This document shows positions 1 through 8,078 of a stretch of DNA of 64,000 bases, piece by piece. The translations under genes were made by a program, and so were the position numbers. The notes beneath the pieces are model-generated. The model was not told the origin of the DNA, ran no database searches, and saw nothing but the letters and a program-made list of their open reading frames with translations. This stretch comes from Microcoleus sp. FACHB-61 (GTDB lineage Bacteria; Cyanobacteriota; Cyanobacteriia; Cyanobacteriales; Microcoleaceae): the NCBI GenBank assembly GCA_014695295.1, contig JACJNY010000078.1, positions 1-64,000 on the forward strand. The letters are read 5' to 3'. The first letter of the stretch is position 1, and every line of letters begins with the position of its first letter.

Positions 1-1
1 A

Positions 2-349
2 GGTAGTCTGAACACAGCTAGCTTTTTAGTTTTTGTTGAAAAAGTATTACTACCTCAGTTGTGGATTGGAGCAATTGTAGTCATGGATAATTTACCTGTA
101 CATTATGCTGAAATTACAAAAGCTTTAATTGAATCTGTTGGATGTCAGGTAAAATTTTTGCCTCCCTACTCGCCTGATTTATCGCCCATTGAGTTATGTT
201 GGTCAAAGTTAAAAGAAATTCTTCGTTCCCAAGGATCTCGCACATCCGATGCTCTTGATGAAGCCATCACTAGGGCTGTTAATCTTATTACTGATGAAAA
301 CGCTCTCAATTGGTTTAATCATTGTGGTTTGTTTTTTGAGCCTATTTAG
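2..349 (+). CDS. IS630-family transposase, C-terminal part (cut by window edge)
   Basis: The reading frame is open from the first bases of the window, so this is the 3' end of a longer gene. The visible part carries the last two acidic positions of the IS630/Tc1 DDE catalytic core: Asp in the VVMDNLPVH motif and Glu in the PPYSPDLSPIE motif, followed by the usual WSKLK stretch. The enzyme cuts and joins the ends of its own insertion sequence, typically at TA dinucleotides. The end of the element should lie shortly after the stop codon, somewhere around 350-400, where it has entered the TPR gene on the opposite strand. The left half, including the first Asp and the left terminal repeat, is outside the window, so whether the element is intact cannot be told. 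Confidence 0.85.
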   Translation, partial: GSLNTASFLVFVEKVLLPQLWIGAIVVMDNLPVHYAEITKALIESVGCQVKFLPPYSPDLSPIELCWSKLKEILRSQGSRTSDALDEAITRAVNLITDENALNWFNHCGLFFEPI

Positions 350-1189
350 AGAGCTGCGCTTTGTGGCGGGTTTGCTCGCAAATTGCTGTAATTTATGCAG
401 TGCAGCGCCCCGATTGGTCCAGACTTCGTGTAAATCGGGTTTGATTTCTAAGGCTTTGTCGTAGTCGGCGCTCGCTTCTTCCAATCTTCCTAATTGATGC
501 AGTGCAATGCCCCGATTGTACCAGACTTCGTGATAATCTGGTTTGATTTCTAAGGCTTTGTCGTAGTCGGCGATGGCTTCTTCCCATCTTCCTAAATCAT
601 TCAGTGCAATGCCCCGATTGTACCAGACTTCGTGATAATCTGGTTTGATTTCTAAGGCTTTGTTGTAGTCGGCGATCGCCCCTTCAAAATCCCCTAAATC
701 AGATTGCTCATTACCTCGCTCGCCCCAAGCCTCAGCCGCTCGATCGACATCCTCACCCCCCTCACCCGAAACTAGCGGAAACTCAACCAAAATCTCCCTA
801 CCAACATTCCCCGCCACCTCTCCCAATTCCCCGCCCGCAACTGTACCCAACAACTCCAACCTGCGCGCCAATTCCTGAAGCGATACCACCGCATCCGTAG
901 GGGCCGTGTCCCCGTGCCCGCCCTCCAACAATCGATCGCCAAACCCACGCAACCAAGCCGCCAAATCACCATTTTTAATGCGTTTTGCGATTAAGAATCC
1001 CGCAACATCGCCTCTTCCCCAGCCCTGATTCACCCCTTCGAGAAGTTCCATGAACTTCGCCTCGTATTCCGCATCAGTCAAAGTTGGCGCAGGTTGAGGT
1101 GGTGTGGGTTCAATATTCGGATTGGTGCCGAATAGCCGCTGAATTAATTGTTTGAGGAATCGCCAGATTTTATCTAACATTGGTGACAT
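209..1189 (-). CDS. TPR protein with C-terminus replaced by IS630 sequence
   Basis: The reading frame gives 326 residues. The first ~265 are native: an N-terminal region with a basic, amphipathic start, a Pro-rich linker (about residues 25-38), a helical region to about 145, then at least three 34-residue TPR units with the repeated phrase ALEIKPDYHEVWYNRG (about 155-265). The final ~60 residues are the antisense translation of the transposase gene, so the original C-terminus, probably more TPR units, has been cut off. The TPR units are almost identical at DNA level (102-bp period, about 400-700), which suggests recent expansion. TPR arrays bind protein partners; no catalytic domain is visible. 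The start is the ATG at 1189; another ATG lies three codons in. Whether the chimeric product is stable is unknown. Confidence 0.7.
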   Translation of the reverse strand: MSPMLDKIWRFLKQLIQRLFGTNPNIEPTPPQPAPTLTDAEYEAKFMELLEGVNQGWGRGDVAGFLIAKRIKNGDLAAWLRGFGDRLLEGGHGDTAPTDAVVSLQELARRLELLGTVAGGELGEVAGNVGREILVEFPLVSGEGGEDVDRAAEAWGERGNEQSDLGDFEGAIADYNKALEIKPDYHEVWYNRGIALNDLGRWEEAIADYDKALEIKPDYHEVWYNRGIALHQLGRLEEASADYDKALEIKPDLHEVWTNRGAALHKLQQFASKPATKRSSLNRLKKQTTMIKPIESVFISNKINSPSDGFIKSIGCARSLGTKNFF

Positions 1190-1300
1190 TTTGAGGCGGT
1201 TGGTTTTTTTGATTGTAGCAACAATTGCCGGGATTGGTCGTCAGGTCGATAGTCCGCCAGAGGTTGAAAAGGCGATCGGGATTTGTGGTTAGTCCCATAG

Positions 1301-1468
1301 TCCGCCAGGGGTTGAAACCCCTGTCTCATAGCGAAAGTCCTCTAAAAGATGACTAAAGAGGTACAAAATGTTAATCAATATTCAGTTTCCAATTCCGCCA
1401 GGGGTTGAAACCCCTGTCTCATAGCGAAAGTCCTCTAAAAGATGACTAAAGAGGTACAAAATGTTAAT
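1301..1468. repeat. Exact 75-bp direct duplication of a palindromic repeat
   Basis: Positions 1301-1375 and 1394-1468 are identical by eye over 75 bases. Each copy starts with a GGGGTTGAAACCCC palindrome, continues with CTGTCTCATAGCG, and contains an AGTCCTCT...GACTAAAGAG stretch. The two copies are separated by 18 bases. Related sequence occurs inverted at 1517-1597 and again at 55038-55092, so this is a dispersed family. Confidence 0.9.
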
Positions 1469-1516
1469 TAAGGGTGACATTTTGAAGATGATTAATTAGC
1501 CTTTAAATCCTTCTCA

Positions 1517-1597
1517 TCAGTCCTCTTGAGAGGACTTCAGCTATGAGACGGGGGTTTCAACCCTCGTCGGGCTCCGCTATGAGACGGGGGTTTCAAC
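1517..1597. repeat. Inverted, degenerate copies of the 1301 repeat family
   Basis: The complement of the upstream repeat appears here: a CAGTCCTCTTGAGAGGACT hairpin, then GCTATGAGACGGGGGTTTCAACC, with that last module repeated a second time at about 1575-1597. With 1301-1468 it makes the 530-bp gap between the TPR gene and the next gene almost wholly repeat. The opposed orientation lets the two blocks fold on each other. No gene is seen in the gap. Confidence 0.8.
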
Positions 1598-1719
1598 CAC
1601 ATTGAACTATTGCACCAGTGATAAAATTCAAACAATCAATCCCAACCTCAAAAAAAATGCTATAATATCAACTTTAATTGCTAAACTAATCCCACAAGCA
1701 GAGAACACAGGAAAATAAT

Positions 1720-2094
1720 ATGGTGATTATTACCTCACAACAAATTGCCCAATTTCGCTCGCAATTAGCCGAATATCCCGAAGCCCTAAAAGCCCTAGAC
1801 GCAATCGAAGATTGCGAAGGTAACATCGAAGATGCAGCGATATCTCTAGCAATTCAAGCCGGACAAGAACCGAATATCTCGGAAAATTGGTTAGACGGAT
1901 TGGCCAAAAGATGCCGCGTTGCTATCTGCAAATCAGAGGTTAAAGAAGAGTTGACAAACGGAGAATTGAATGCTGCATTTAGAGATTTAGTCGCAGCAAA
2001 AATTTGCCCGGATATTTTGGTGACTTCGGTGATTATTTATGTATTTAAAAGTGGGGTGAATAATTTTTGCGAGCCTCTCGAATATAAACTGTAA
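1720..2094 (+). CDS. Small hypothetical protein (124 aa)
   Basis: I do not recognise a named family. The protein is soluble, with an acidic N-terminal helical half (QFRSQLAEYPEALKALDAIEDCEG) and a hydrophobic patch near the C-terminus (LVTSVIIYVF), too short to call a secure membrane segment. It begins at an ATG preceded by GAAAATAAT; a TATAAT lies about 45 bases upstream at 1671, which could be a -10 box, though no good -35 was found. It stands alone between repeats and a gene on the opposite strand. Codon use looks like the neighbouring cyanobacterial genes, which supports it being real, but function is unknown. Confidence 0.6.
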   Translation: MVIITSQQIAQFRSQLAEYPEALKALDAIEDCEGNIEDAAISLAIQAGQEPNISENWLDGLAKRCRVAICKSEVKEELTNGELNAAFRDLVAAKICPDILVTSVIIYVFKSGVNNFCEPLEYKL

Positions 2095-2200
2095 AGCCAT
2101 AGCTCCATTTAAAAAGTAGGTGAAGCAAAGCTATCCCCAAGGGTAGGGAATCGCCCTCATTTCTCAAAACATGATACAACGAGGCGATCGCACTTTTTCT

Positions 2201-2470
2201 CTACCCCTGTGCACTACTGTACCCAGCCGGCACCAAATCCGGCGACAAACCCAAAGATTTCCCCAGCAAACGAGCAAGTTGCACTAAAAAATTAGCAGTA
2301 TCTTCGTCACCTGCGCGGGCCATTGAAGCCGATATCTGGATTAGCATTTGCACAAATCCCGCATCAATTAAATCGGAACAGGAACTCAAAACCTCTGGTT
2401 CTTGGCCGTTGGGGCAAGTAAGCACTCGCTCGATTAAGTTCAAATAAGCCTCTTGGCGTTCTGGATTCAT
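2201..2470 (-). CDS. Orphan N-terminal domain of the cyanobacterial TPR/CHAT type (89 aa)
   Basis: The protein starts MNPERQEAYLNLIERVLTCP and continues with a PEVLSSCSDLIDAGFVQMLIQ phrase. This opening is typical of large cyanobacterial TPR proteins, many ending in a CHAT caspase-like domain, where it forms a helical cap before the repeats. Here it ends by a normal stop after 89 residues with no TPR array, so it is either a stand-alone version of the domain or the remnant of a longer gene that lost its body. A weak Shine-Dalgarno-like GGAGG stretch precedes the ATG at 2470. The family link is from memory of similar sequences, not a search. Confidence 0.6.
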   Translation of the reverse strand: MNPERQEAYLNLIERVLTCPNGQEPEVLSSCSDLIDAGFVQMLIQISASMARAGDEDTANFLVQLARLLGKSLGLSPDLVPAGYSSAQG

Positions 2471-2690
2471 TTTGGGAGGATCTATACAGTAAATAATTTA
2501 TTATTACGCTTAACTGAACCCTGTCAATCAGGCGATCGAATATGCGATCCCCGTCTTTCCTCTACAAACTCCATTCAGTCAGGAATAGACAGAAGCTTAA
2601 AGAAAATCTTAAGTTTCTCAATTCTAGTTTAGTCGAGGTAAGGCGCGCCGAAGAACACCCTACGATTCAAGGGAATTAAGAATATACAAA

Positions 2691-3914
2691 ATGAAAATAG
2701 GAATATTTTTAGGAAATCTCGGAAATCCCGCCATCTACTATCCCAAACTAGCCAAAATCACCGGCGGAGTCACAGCCAGTATTTTTCTGTGCCAATTATT
2801 GCAATGGCAAGCACAACATTCCTACTCCGGCGAATGGGTGAAAACTAACAGCACAGAAATAGAAAAAGCCACTGGTTTAAATCAGGAAGAACAGGAATTA
2901 GCGAGAAAGCAGCTCAAAGTGCGATCGCTCCTGAAAGAAAAACTACAAAATCCCAACACCGACACCCTAGAACTCTGGGCGGACATTGACGCTTTAGAGG
3001 AAAAACTCAATAACTTTTGGACATCCAATCCTGCCGGAATTATACCACAGACAACCCGCGAAAACAACAATCACCCTGTAGAAATCTTCCGCGAAACATT
3101 ACCTCCAAATCATGTAGTTAAAACCGACAAATATTTCGGGCCACCCCGCCAGCAAATAGCCGTTGCTGTCACGCCTCATTACCGATTTAGCGGCCCTTGG
3201 AATTCCCAAGAAGAACTGCACAACTTTCAGCGAGCTTTAGAAGCATATGCTCAAGAGCGCAACTTAGGATTTGGCATCCCTTCTGAATGGGCATTTAAAA
3301 TTATTGATAGGATGACAAAAGGCTTGCCCTCGCCTTTTTGGGAGGAATTTATCGCCGGAATCCCTTTAGGAGAAAGTCAGAAAGTCCAGCGAGAATGGGA
3401 AATCGAGCCGGAAGTGCCTTATCCTGCTTTTGAAGAGGAGCGAATTCAGTATTACGTCCACAAAGGAGAACCGCTGGAAGCCGCAGTCTCTAAAGCCCGT
3501 GCGGACTTGAGAAACCCGGTTTTGGGCAAAGATTTGTGGGAGGGATTTTTGCGAAAGTGCGATCGCATTGCCGACGATGCACTCAAAGCCAAAAACCAGG
3601 GCGTTGACACACCATATCTGCCCTCTTCCTTCAACGAAAAACCGCAAATCACCAAGGATAGCGTTATGCGGAAGTTAGGGGCGATCGCGCCTCAATGGGC
3701 GTTAAATCAATCCACATCTGAAACAATTGCTGAACCGCCAAAACTAGAACAAAAAGAGCTGCCACCCCCCGCCGAAATCCCCAGTATTTCCTCTTTGCAA
3801 AAAGCTTACAATACTCCTCTCGGTCGAAGTCTAGTAGAAAAACAAATCGCTGCAAATCCAGACTGGGGGTACGAAATAGTAGACGGTGAAATAGTCGAAT
3901 CCATCCCTTTTTAG
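2691..3914 (+). CDS. Phage/plasmid-like winged-helix protein (407 aa)
   Basis: The first ~85 residues (IYYPKLAKITGGVTASIFL, QLLQW, then TEIEKATGLNQEEQELARK and LLKEKL) match the pattern of the winged-helix domain found at the N-terminus of phage and mobile-element replication or DNA-binding proteins: 'this locus has a gene in two states, read the next helix, decide'. The centre is helical with no motif I recognise. The C-terminus has a Pro/Glu-rich linker (about 345-365) and a short conserved-looking tail with WGYEIV at 392-397. The same tail motif ends the next gene, only 9 bases downstream, so the two are almost certainly cotranscribed and probably act on a shared partner. A role in replication or regulation of a mobile element is inference. 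Confidence 0.6.
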   Translation: MKIGIFLGNLGNPAIYYPKLAKITGGVTASIFLCQLLQWQAQHSYSGEWVKTNSTEIEKATGLNQEEQELARKQLKVRSLLKEKLQNPNTDTLELWADIDALEEKLNNFWTSNPAGIIPQTTRENNNHPVEIFRETLPPNHVVKTDKYFGPPRQQIAVAVTPHYRFSGPWNSQEELHNFQRALEAYAQERNLGFGIPSEWAFKIIDRMTKGLPSPFWEEFIAGIPLGESQKVQREWEIEPEVPYPAFEEERIQYYVHKGEPLEAAVSKARADLRNPVLGKDLWEGFLRKCDRIADDALKAKNQGVDTPYLPSSFNEKPQITKDSVMRKLGAIAPQWALNQSTSETIAEPPKLEQKELPPPAEIPSISSLQKAYNTPLGRSLVEKQIAANPDWGYEIVDGEIVESIPF

Positions 3915-3923
3915 GAGGCGGAT

Positions 3924-4157
3924 ATGAAACGAATTAGCGATATCAATCCGCTGGGAGAAGAACGACCAAATCCTTCTGAGAGAGAGAGAAACAAACTGCG
4001 GCGGGAAAGGTTGCAGCGAGAAAGAGATGAAGGATATCAAAAGTTAGCTGAACTCTGCAATTTAGGCGAATATGACATGGCTGAGCAGTTGGCAAATCGA
4101 CATTTTAATTGGGGTTATGAAATAGTTTATGGAGTAGTTATGGAAAGGATAGATTAG
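3924..4157 (+). CDS. Small charged protein sharing the WGYEIV tail (77 aa)
   Basis: A perfect AGGAGG ribosome-binding site overlaps the end of the upstream gene, 6 bases before the ATG, so translation is well supported. The protein is very rich in Arg and Glu in residues 12-37 (predicted continuous helix, perhaps coiled coil), followed by a short helical segment and the tail WGYEIVYGVVMERI. That tail resembles the tail of the 407-residue protein encoded immediately upstream (WGYEIVDGEIVESI). No named family is recognised. It is likely a partner or companion subunit of the upstream protein. Confidence 0.6.
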   Translation: MKRISDINPLGEERPNPSERERNKLRRERLQRERDEGYQKLAELCNLGEYDMAEQLANRHFNWGYEIVYGVVMERID

Positions 4158-4186
4158 GTTCGCAGTTATCCCATTTGTCACTTTCA

Positions 4187-4253
4187 TGGGCGGGCAAGAT
4201 GCCCACCCCACAAAAAATTTAATATGTCGTGGAACAGGCATCTTGCCTGTTCC
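4187..4253. repeat. Two adjacent intergenic palindromes
   Basis: A GGGCGGGCAAGATGCCCACCCC module (about 4187-4210) is followed by a perfect hairpin at 4231-4253 with arms GGAACAGGCA and TGCCTGTTCC around a TCT loop. The first module recurs in the gap after thrC (about 34722-34744). It separates the 77-residue gene from the promoter of the next gene and may act as a terminator, though no T-run follows. Confidence 0.7.
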
Positions 4254-4268
4254 TAAGAAGGGTACAAA

Positions 4269-4296
4269 TTGACTATCACAATCTCTATGTTATAAT
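4269..4296 (+). promoter_or_regulatory. Sigma-70-type promoter for the 4326 gene
   Basis: TTGACT at 4269-4274 and TATAAT at 4291-4296 are separated by 16 bases, close to the consensus for the principal sigma factor. Transcription would start near 4303, about 23 bases before the ATG. Confidence 0.7.
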
Positions 4297-4325
4297 TATA
4301 ACTAAAACTTAAATACTATCAAAAT

Positions 4326-4967
4326 ATGACAACAACTATTAACGCCAAAAATATAACGCTCGGTGAAGTCAGTCAATTTTTGAAATTCCAAGAGCAGCTT
4401 AATAATGACACGTACACAAATTTTTTATCCTTAGAATCTTTAACAGAGATAGAACAGTTAGAACTCGCCCAAATCCGCAACGATTTTCGCGAATACCTCT
4501 CAGTGGAAAGAGTCTCTGAAGGACTGATACAGGCTTTAACTACGTTTCCCTTAATGCGATTGGCTGGCTTCTACCGCCGCCCCATCAAGATGAGTCTAGA
4601 ACAAGACATTGCTAACATAACTATAGAAGATGAAGACACAACGATTACAGGCAGATTTGACATTTTAGCAATCAATAAAGAGAAACAAATTGCCGCTGAT
4701 ATACCATTTTGGATTTTAGTAGTAGAATCTAAAAATAGTCTAATTGCTCCCCGCGCAGGTTTGCCCCAACTCCTAACTTACGCCTATAAAAGTTTAGAAT
4801 ATCAAGAGTCTGTTTGGGGGCTGGCAACTAGCGGAGAGTTTTATCAGTTTGTCAATATCCGCAGAGGAAATCCCCCAACCTATCAGCTAATGCCCTTTCT
4901 GACTTTGATGGAGCCCGAACCTTCAATTTTGTTGCTGCAAGTTTTAAAAGCTATTTGTAAGCTATAG
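4326..4967 (+). CDS. PD-(D/E)XK nuclease-like protein, restriction-subunit type (213 aa)
   Basis: Residues ~85-160 show the pattern of a PD-(D/E)XK nuclease fold as found at the N-terminus of type I restriction R subunits and related stand-alone proteins: an Asp in the GRFDIL strand, then an E-x-K in VVESKNS, then a Gln-containing helix (AGLPQLLTYAYKSLEY) and a strand WGLATSGEFYQF. In this family those residues bind metal and cut DNA. No modification or specificity gene is adjacent, so it may be a solitary nuclease rather than part of a restriction system; activity is not shown. It has its own promoter at 4269-4296 and ends just before the terminator of the opposing rbc operon. Confidence 0.65.
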   Translation: MTTTINAKNITLGEVSQFLKFQEQLNNDTYTNFLSLESLTEIEQLELAQIRNDFREYLSVERVSEGLIQALTTFPLMRLAGFYRRPIKMSLEQDIANITIEDEDTTITGRFDILAINKEKQIAADIPFWILVVESKNSLIAPRAGLPQLLTYAYKSLEYQESVWGLATSGEFYQFVNIRRGNPPTYQLMPFLTLMEPEPSILLLQVLKAICKL

Positions 4968-5007
4968 CAGAAGGAAGAAGAAGGATTAAAGTCCTTAGTA
5001 CAAACAT

Positions 5008-5038
5008 AAAAAAAGAGGCAGAGAAAATTCCCCGCCTC
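5008..5038 (-). terminator. Rho-independent terminator of the rbcLXS operon
   Basis: Read on the minus strand, a GC-rich hairpin (arms GAGGCGGGGAA and TTCTCTGCCTC, with G-U pairs) is followed by seven T residues. It lies about 50 bases after the rbcS stop codon. Confidence 0.8.
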
Positions 5039-5089
5039 CAATCTGCAATGACTGTTAACCTAAAAGTTAGATTAGCCAGCCAATACTTT

Positions 5090-5425
5090 TTAGTAGCCTC
5101 TGGTGTTAGGCTTGTGCACGATGAAGCTCAGCACTTGGCACTGCTTCACGTTGTCAAAACCCATGACGCGGATGTAGCAGCTAGGATTTTCTTGGCGGCA
5201 AGCTTGAACTTCAGCCATGATTTCTTGGACGCTGCGAGCACCAAACAAAGGCAACTTCCACAGAGTCCAGTAGCGCATTTCAGCGGCAGAGGTTTCGTTG
5301 AATTCTACGCCGGGAATGTAGCCTTGATCCAAGATGTATTGGAGTTGCTTGGCAATTTGGGCGTCTGTCAGCGGGGGCAAATAGGACAGAGTTTCGTAAC
5401 GACGCTCTTTAGGTAAAGTCTTCAT
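5090..5425 (-). CDS. rbcS: RuBisCO small subunit
   Basis: This 111-residue protein is the small subunit of Form IB RuBisCO. Eight copies cap the L8 core of the holoenzyme inside the carboxysome and raise its activity and CO2 specificity. It starts [19 protein letters not shown] and carries the typical [11 protein letters not shown] and GFDNVKQ segments. The ATG at 5425 is chosen over an upstream in-frame ATG at 5458 because family members start with this MKTLPKERR phrase. It is the last gene of rbcL-rbcX-rbcS, 44 bases after rbcX, and is followed by the operon terminator. Length and sequence are normal for the family. Confidence 0.97.
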   Translation of the reverse strand: MKTLPKERRYETLSYLPPLTDAQIAKQLQYILDQGYIPGVEFNETSAAEMRYWTLWKLPLFGARSVQEIMAEVQACRQENPSCYIRVMGFDNVKQCQVLSFIVHKPNTRGY

Positions 5426-5469
5426 TTTTGTATCTCTAAGGTGTGTGTTCGATCGCACTTGTCGATCGA

Positions 5470-5880
5470 TTAACTCGACAAATTATCCAGATTCGGTTCA
5501 GAATCTATTGATGTTTCAGGATTACTGCTAGGAACAGACCAATTAAGTTGCGTCGTTCGCTCTAAATGCTGGCGTCTGTGTTCCATATTCGCCTGTTGAA
5601 TGCCAGTAGAAACCATTTCTGGCAAATATTCTGTCACATCGTGAGCCAGATACTCTCGCACAGTCATGATCCGAAATCCTAAATCTTGATTTTCCCTCAG
5701 CAACTCTTGAATGTATGCTTCTCCATCTTGGATTTTGGCCTTCGTGGAAAAGTCGTTCAACCAGATTGCCAAAGGAGGATTGGTTTCGCTCAACTGAGCG
5801 ACCACCATCCGCACGGATTGATAGGTTAGGTAACTTGCCAGCACCTTAGCGGTGTCTTTCGCAACTTGTTTGAGATCCAT
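5470..5880 (-). CDS. rbcX: RuBisCO assembly chaperone RbcX
   Basis: RbcX is a small all-helical homodimer that clamps the C-terminal tail of newly folded RbcL and helps build the L8 core before RbcS displaces it. The 136-residue product starts [20 protein letters not shown] and has the YLTYQ segment lining the peptide-binding groove and the polar helix with [10 protein letters not shown]. The tail after about residue 115 is Ser/Pro-rich and poorly conserved, as usual. The ATG at 5880 matches family starts; a longer start at 5901 adds an unlikely leader. It sits between rbcL (137 bases upstream) and rbcS, the standard beta-cyanobacterial order. Confidence 0.96.
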   Translation of the reverse strand: MDLKQVAKDTAKVLASYLTYQSVRMVVAQLSETNPPLAIWLNDFSTKAKIQDGEAYIQELLRENQDLGFRIMTVREYLAHDVTEYLPEMVSTGIQQANMEHRRQHLERTTQLNWSVPSSNPETSIDSEPNLDNLSS

Positions 5881-6017
5881 TTTTGACCCCAGCTCCCTCA
5901 AATTTTAGATTTTGGATTTTAGATTCTGGATGCAAACTTACAAGTAAATCTTCTTCAAAGATAAAGACTTCCCAGCAAGTTTGCGACCTAAAACCTAAAA
6001 TCTCAAACCCAAAATCA

Positions 6018-7448
6018 TCAAACGGTATCCATTGCCTCGAACTCAAACTTGATTTCTTTCCAGAGTTCGCAAGCAACAGCCAGTTCAGGAGACCATTTGC
6101 AAGCTTCGCGAATTACGTCGCCGCCTTCGCGCATCAAGTTGCGGCCTTCGTTACGAGCTTGGACGCAAGCTTCCAAAGCAACGCGGTTAGCAGTTGCACC
6201 AGGTGCGTTGCCCCAAGGGTGGCCCAAGGTGCCGCCGCCGAACTGCAAGCAGGAGTCGTCGCCGAAGATTTCCACCAAAGCCGGCATGTGCCAGATGTGG
6301 ATACCACCAGAAGCAACCGGCATGACACCGGGCATGGAGGCCCAATCTTGGGTGAAGTAAATACCGCGGCTGCGGTCTTCTTCGATGTGGTCTTCGCGCA
6401 TCAAGTCTACGAAGCCCATCGTGATGCCTTTTTCGCCTTCGAGTTTGCCCACAACTGTACCGGAGTGCAGGTGGTCGCCGCCGGACATCCGCAAGCACTT
6501 GGCAAGCACGCGGAAGTGGATACCGTGGTTTTTCTGACGGTCAATCACGGCGTGCATAGCGCGGTGAATGTGCAGCAAGATACCGTTGCGGCGGCACCAT
6601 TTGGCCAAGGTGGTGTTAGCAGTGAAACCACCGGTCAGGTAGTCGTGCATGATGATGGGGGTTTTGATTTCTTTAGCGAACTCAGCCCGTTCCATCATTT
6701 CTTCGCAGGTGGGGGCAGTTACGTTGAGGTAGTGACCCTTGACTTCGCCGGTTTCTGCTTGGGCTTTTTCAATAGCTTCTTGAACGAACAAGAAACGATC
6801 GCGCCAGCGCATGAACGGTTGCGAGTTGATGTTTTCGTCGTCTTTGGTGAAGTCCAAACCGCCGCGCAGAACTTCGTAAACTGCACGACCGTAGTTCTTA
6901 GCAGACAGACCCAATTTGGGTTTAATTGTACAGCCCAGCAAAGGACGGCCGTACTTGTTCAATTTGTCCCGCTCAACGGTAATACCGTGAGGAGGGCCTT
7001 GGAAGGTTTTCAGGTAAGCAATGGGAATCCGCAAGTCTTCCAACCGCAGAGCGCGCAGAGCTTTGAAACCGAACACGTTACCGACCAAAGAGGTCAGCAA
7101 GTTGGTGACGGAACCTTCTTCAAACAAATCCAAAGGATAAGCAATGAAGCAGATGTACTGGTTGTCTTCATTGGGAACTGGTTCGATGTCGTAGCAGCGG
7201 CCTTTGTAGCGGTCGAGGTCGGTCAGGAGGTCAGTCCAAACAGTCGTCCATGTACCTGTGGAAGATTCAGCAGCCACAGCAGCTCCAGCTTCTTCTGGGG
7301 GAACTCCCGGCTGCGGTGTGACGCGGAATGCTGCCAAAATATCTGTATCTTTCGGCGTGTAGTCCGGCGTGTAATACGTTAGTTTATAGTCTTGAACTCC
7401 GGCTTTATACCCAGCCTTTGATTGAGTTTGGGTTTGCGCGTAAGCCAT
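6018..7448 (-). CDS. rbcL: RuBisCO large subunit (Form IB)
   Basis: This is the catalytic subunit that carboxylates ribulose-1,5-bisphosphate in the Calvin cycle. The 476-residue length is normal. Visible active-site features are the carbamylated Lys202 in [10 protein letters not shown] with its metal-binding Asp-Glu partners, His295 in HIHRAMHA, and the mobile loop 6 Lys335 in GKLEGEKG. The sequence is of the green-like Form IB type, consistent with beta-carboxysomes. A good ribosome-binding site (AGGAAG) lies 8 bases before the ATG. It heads the rbcL-rbcX-rbcS operon. A candidate LysR-type operator lies about 125-150 bases upstream. Nothing is abnormal in the gene. Confidence 0.99.
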   Translation of the reverse strand: MAYAQTQTQSKAGYKAGVQDYKLTYYTPDYTPKDTDILAAFRVTPQPGVPPEEAGAAVAAESSTGTWTTVWTDLLTDLDRYKGRCYDIEPVPNEDNQYICFIAYPLDLFEEGSVTNLLTSLVGNVFGFKALRALRLEDLRIPIAYLKTFQGPPHGITVERDKLNKYGRPLLGCTIKPKLGLSAKNYGRAVYEVLRGGLDFTKDDENINSQPFMRWRDRFLFVQEAIEKAQAETGEVKGHYLNVTAPTCEEMMERAEFAKEIKTPIIMHDYLTGGFTANTTLAKWCRRNGILLHIHRAMHAVIDRQKNHGIHFRVLAKCLRMSGGDHLHSGTVVGKLEGEKGITMGFVDLMREDHIEEDRSRGIYFTQDWASMPGVMPVASGGIHIWHMPALVEIFGDDSCLQFGGGTLGHPWGNAPGATANRVALEACVQARNEGRNLMREGGDVIREACKWSPELAVACELWKEIKFEFEAMDTV

Positions 7449-7572
7449 ATCTCGCTTCCTAGTATTCGCTTAATTTTTTTGCCCGATCGCAGGCTGTTAA
7501 GAATATATCAATAAAGTGGCGCTCTGAGATTTTAATATTCTTTTAATCATCATAAGTATTGTTTATTTTGCT

Positions 7573-7595
7573 TTACATTAGGAAAATATTTGTAA
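7573..7595 (-). promoter_or_regulatory. Candidate LysR-type operator upstream of rbcL
   Basis: An interrupted inverted repeat TTACA-N13-TGTAA, 125-147 bases before the rbcL start, fits the T-N11-A style sites bound by RbcR/CbbR-class regulators, which control rbc genes in cyanobacteria. A 12-base palindrome, ATCTTATAAGAT, lies just beyond it at 7599-7610. The rest of the 630-bp gap to the divergent kinase gene shows no gene. The assignment is inference from position and pattern only. Confidence 0.35.
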
Positions 7596-8078
7596 CATAT
7601 CTTATAAGATGCAAGCTACGAAGGATGCAGGAGGAAAGGCTGGGGATCGCAGAACCGGCGGGAGAATTTCGCTCGATCGAAATATATTGTGCAGCGAGCC
7701 GAACAGCGGCTCAATAGGGTTTATGTAAAGAATTTAAACTTAAAAATCAGAATTGGTAATTGGTAATCGGTCAGCGGGAATTAGTTAGAAATACCTAAAG
7801 TTGTGGTAGGCAGTTGAGAGCATCGCCCGATCGATCTCTACTACAATTCAGTAAGTAGCAATCTAAAATCCAAAATCTCAAATCCCGTGACCCTGAGACC
7901 GCTAACTCAAAAATCGACAGCATAGCACATAATATGGACAGGGCTTGTGCAGCAAGAGCAAGCTTGTTTCTCCAACCAAATCCGTCGTTACAGCAATTTA
8001 ACCTCGCTGAAAACCTGGTTTCTGCCTTAGCTGCGCGTAAGTCTAGTATGGATACTTAGTCCCATTTTTACTCTGGTT

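Noticed and set aside
1301-1468. Possible CRISPR array from duplicated palindromes
   Set aside because: Only two 75-bp direct copies with an 18-base gap; repeat length and number do not fit CRISPR, and no cas gene is present.
4326-4967. Complete type I restriction system around the PD-(D/E)XK gene
   Set aside because: No methyltransferase, specificity or helicase gene is adjacent; only a solitary nuclease-like protein can be supported.
5048-5416. Plus-strand frame opposite rbcS
   Set aside because: It is the antisense shadow of rbcS, which is unambiguous on the minus strand.
5883-7382. Long plus-strand reading frame opposite rbcL and rbcX (about 500 codons)
   Set aside because: It is a shadow of rbcL: His/Val/Phe-biased composition, no family features, and the minus strand encodes an unmistakable RbcL.
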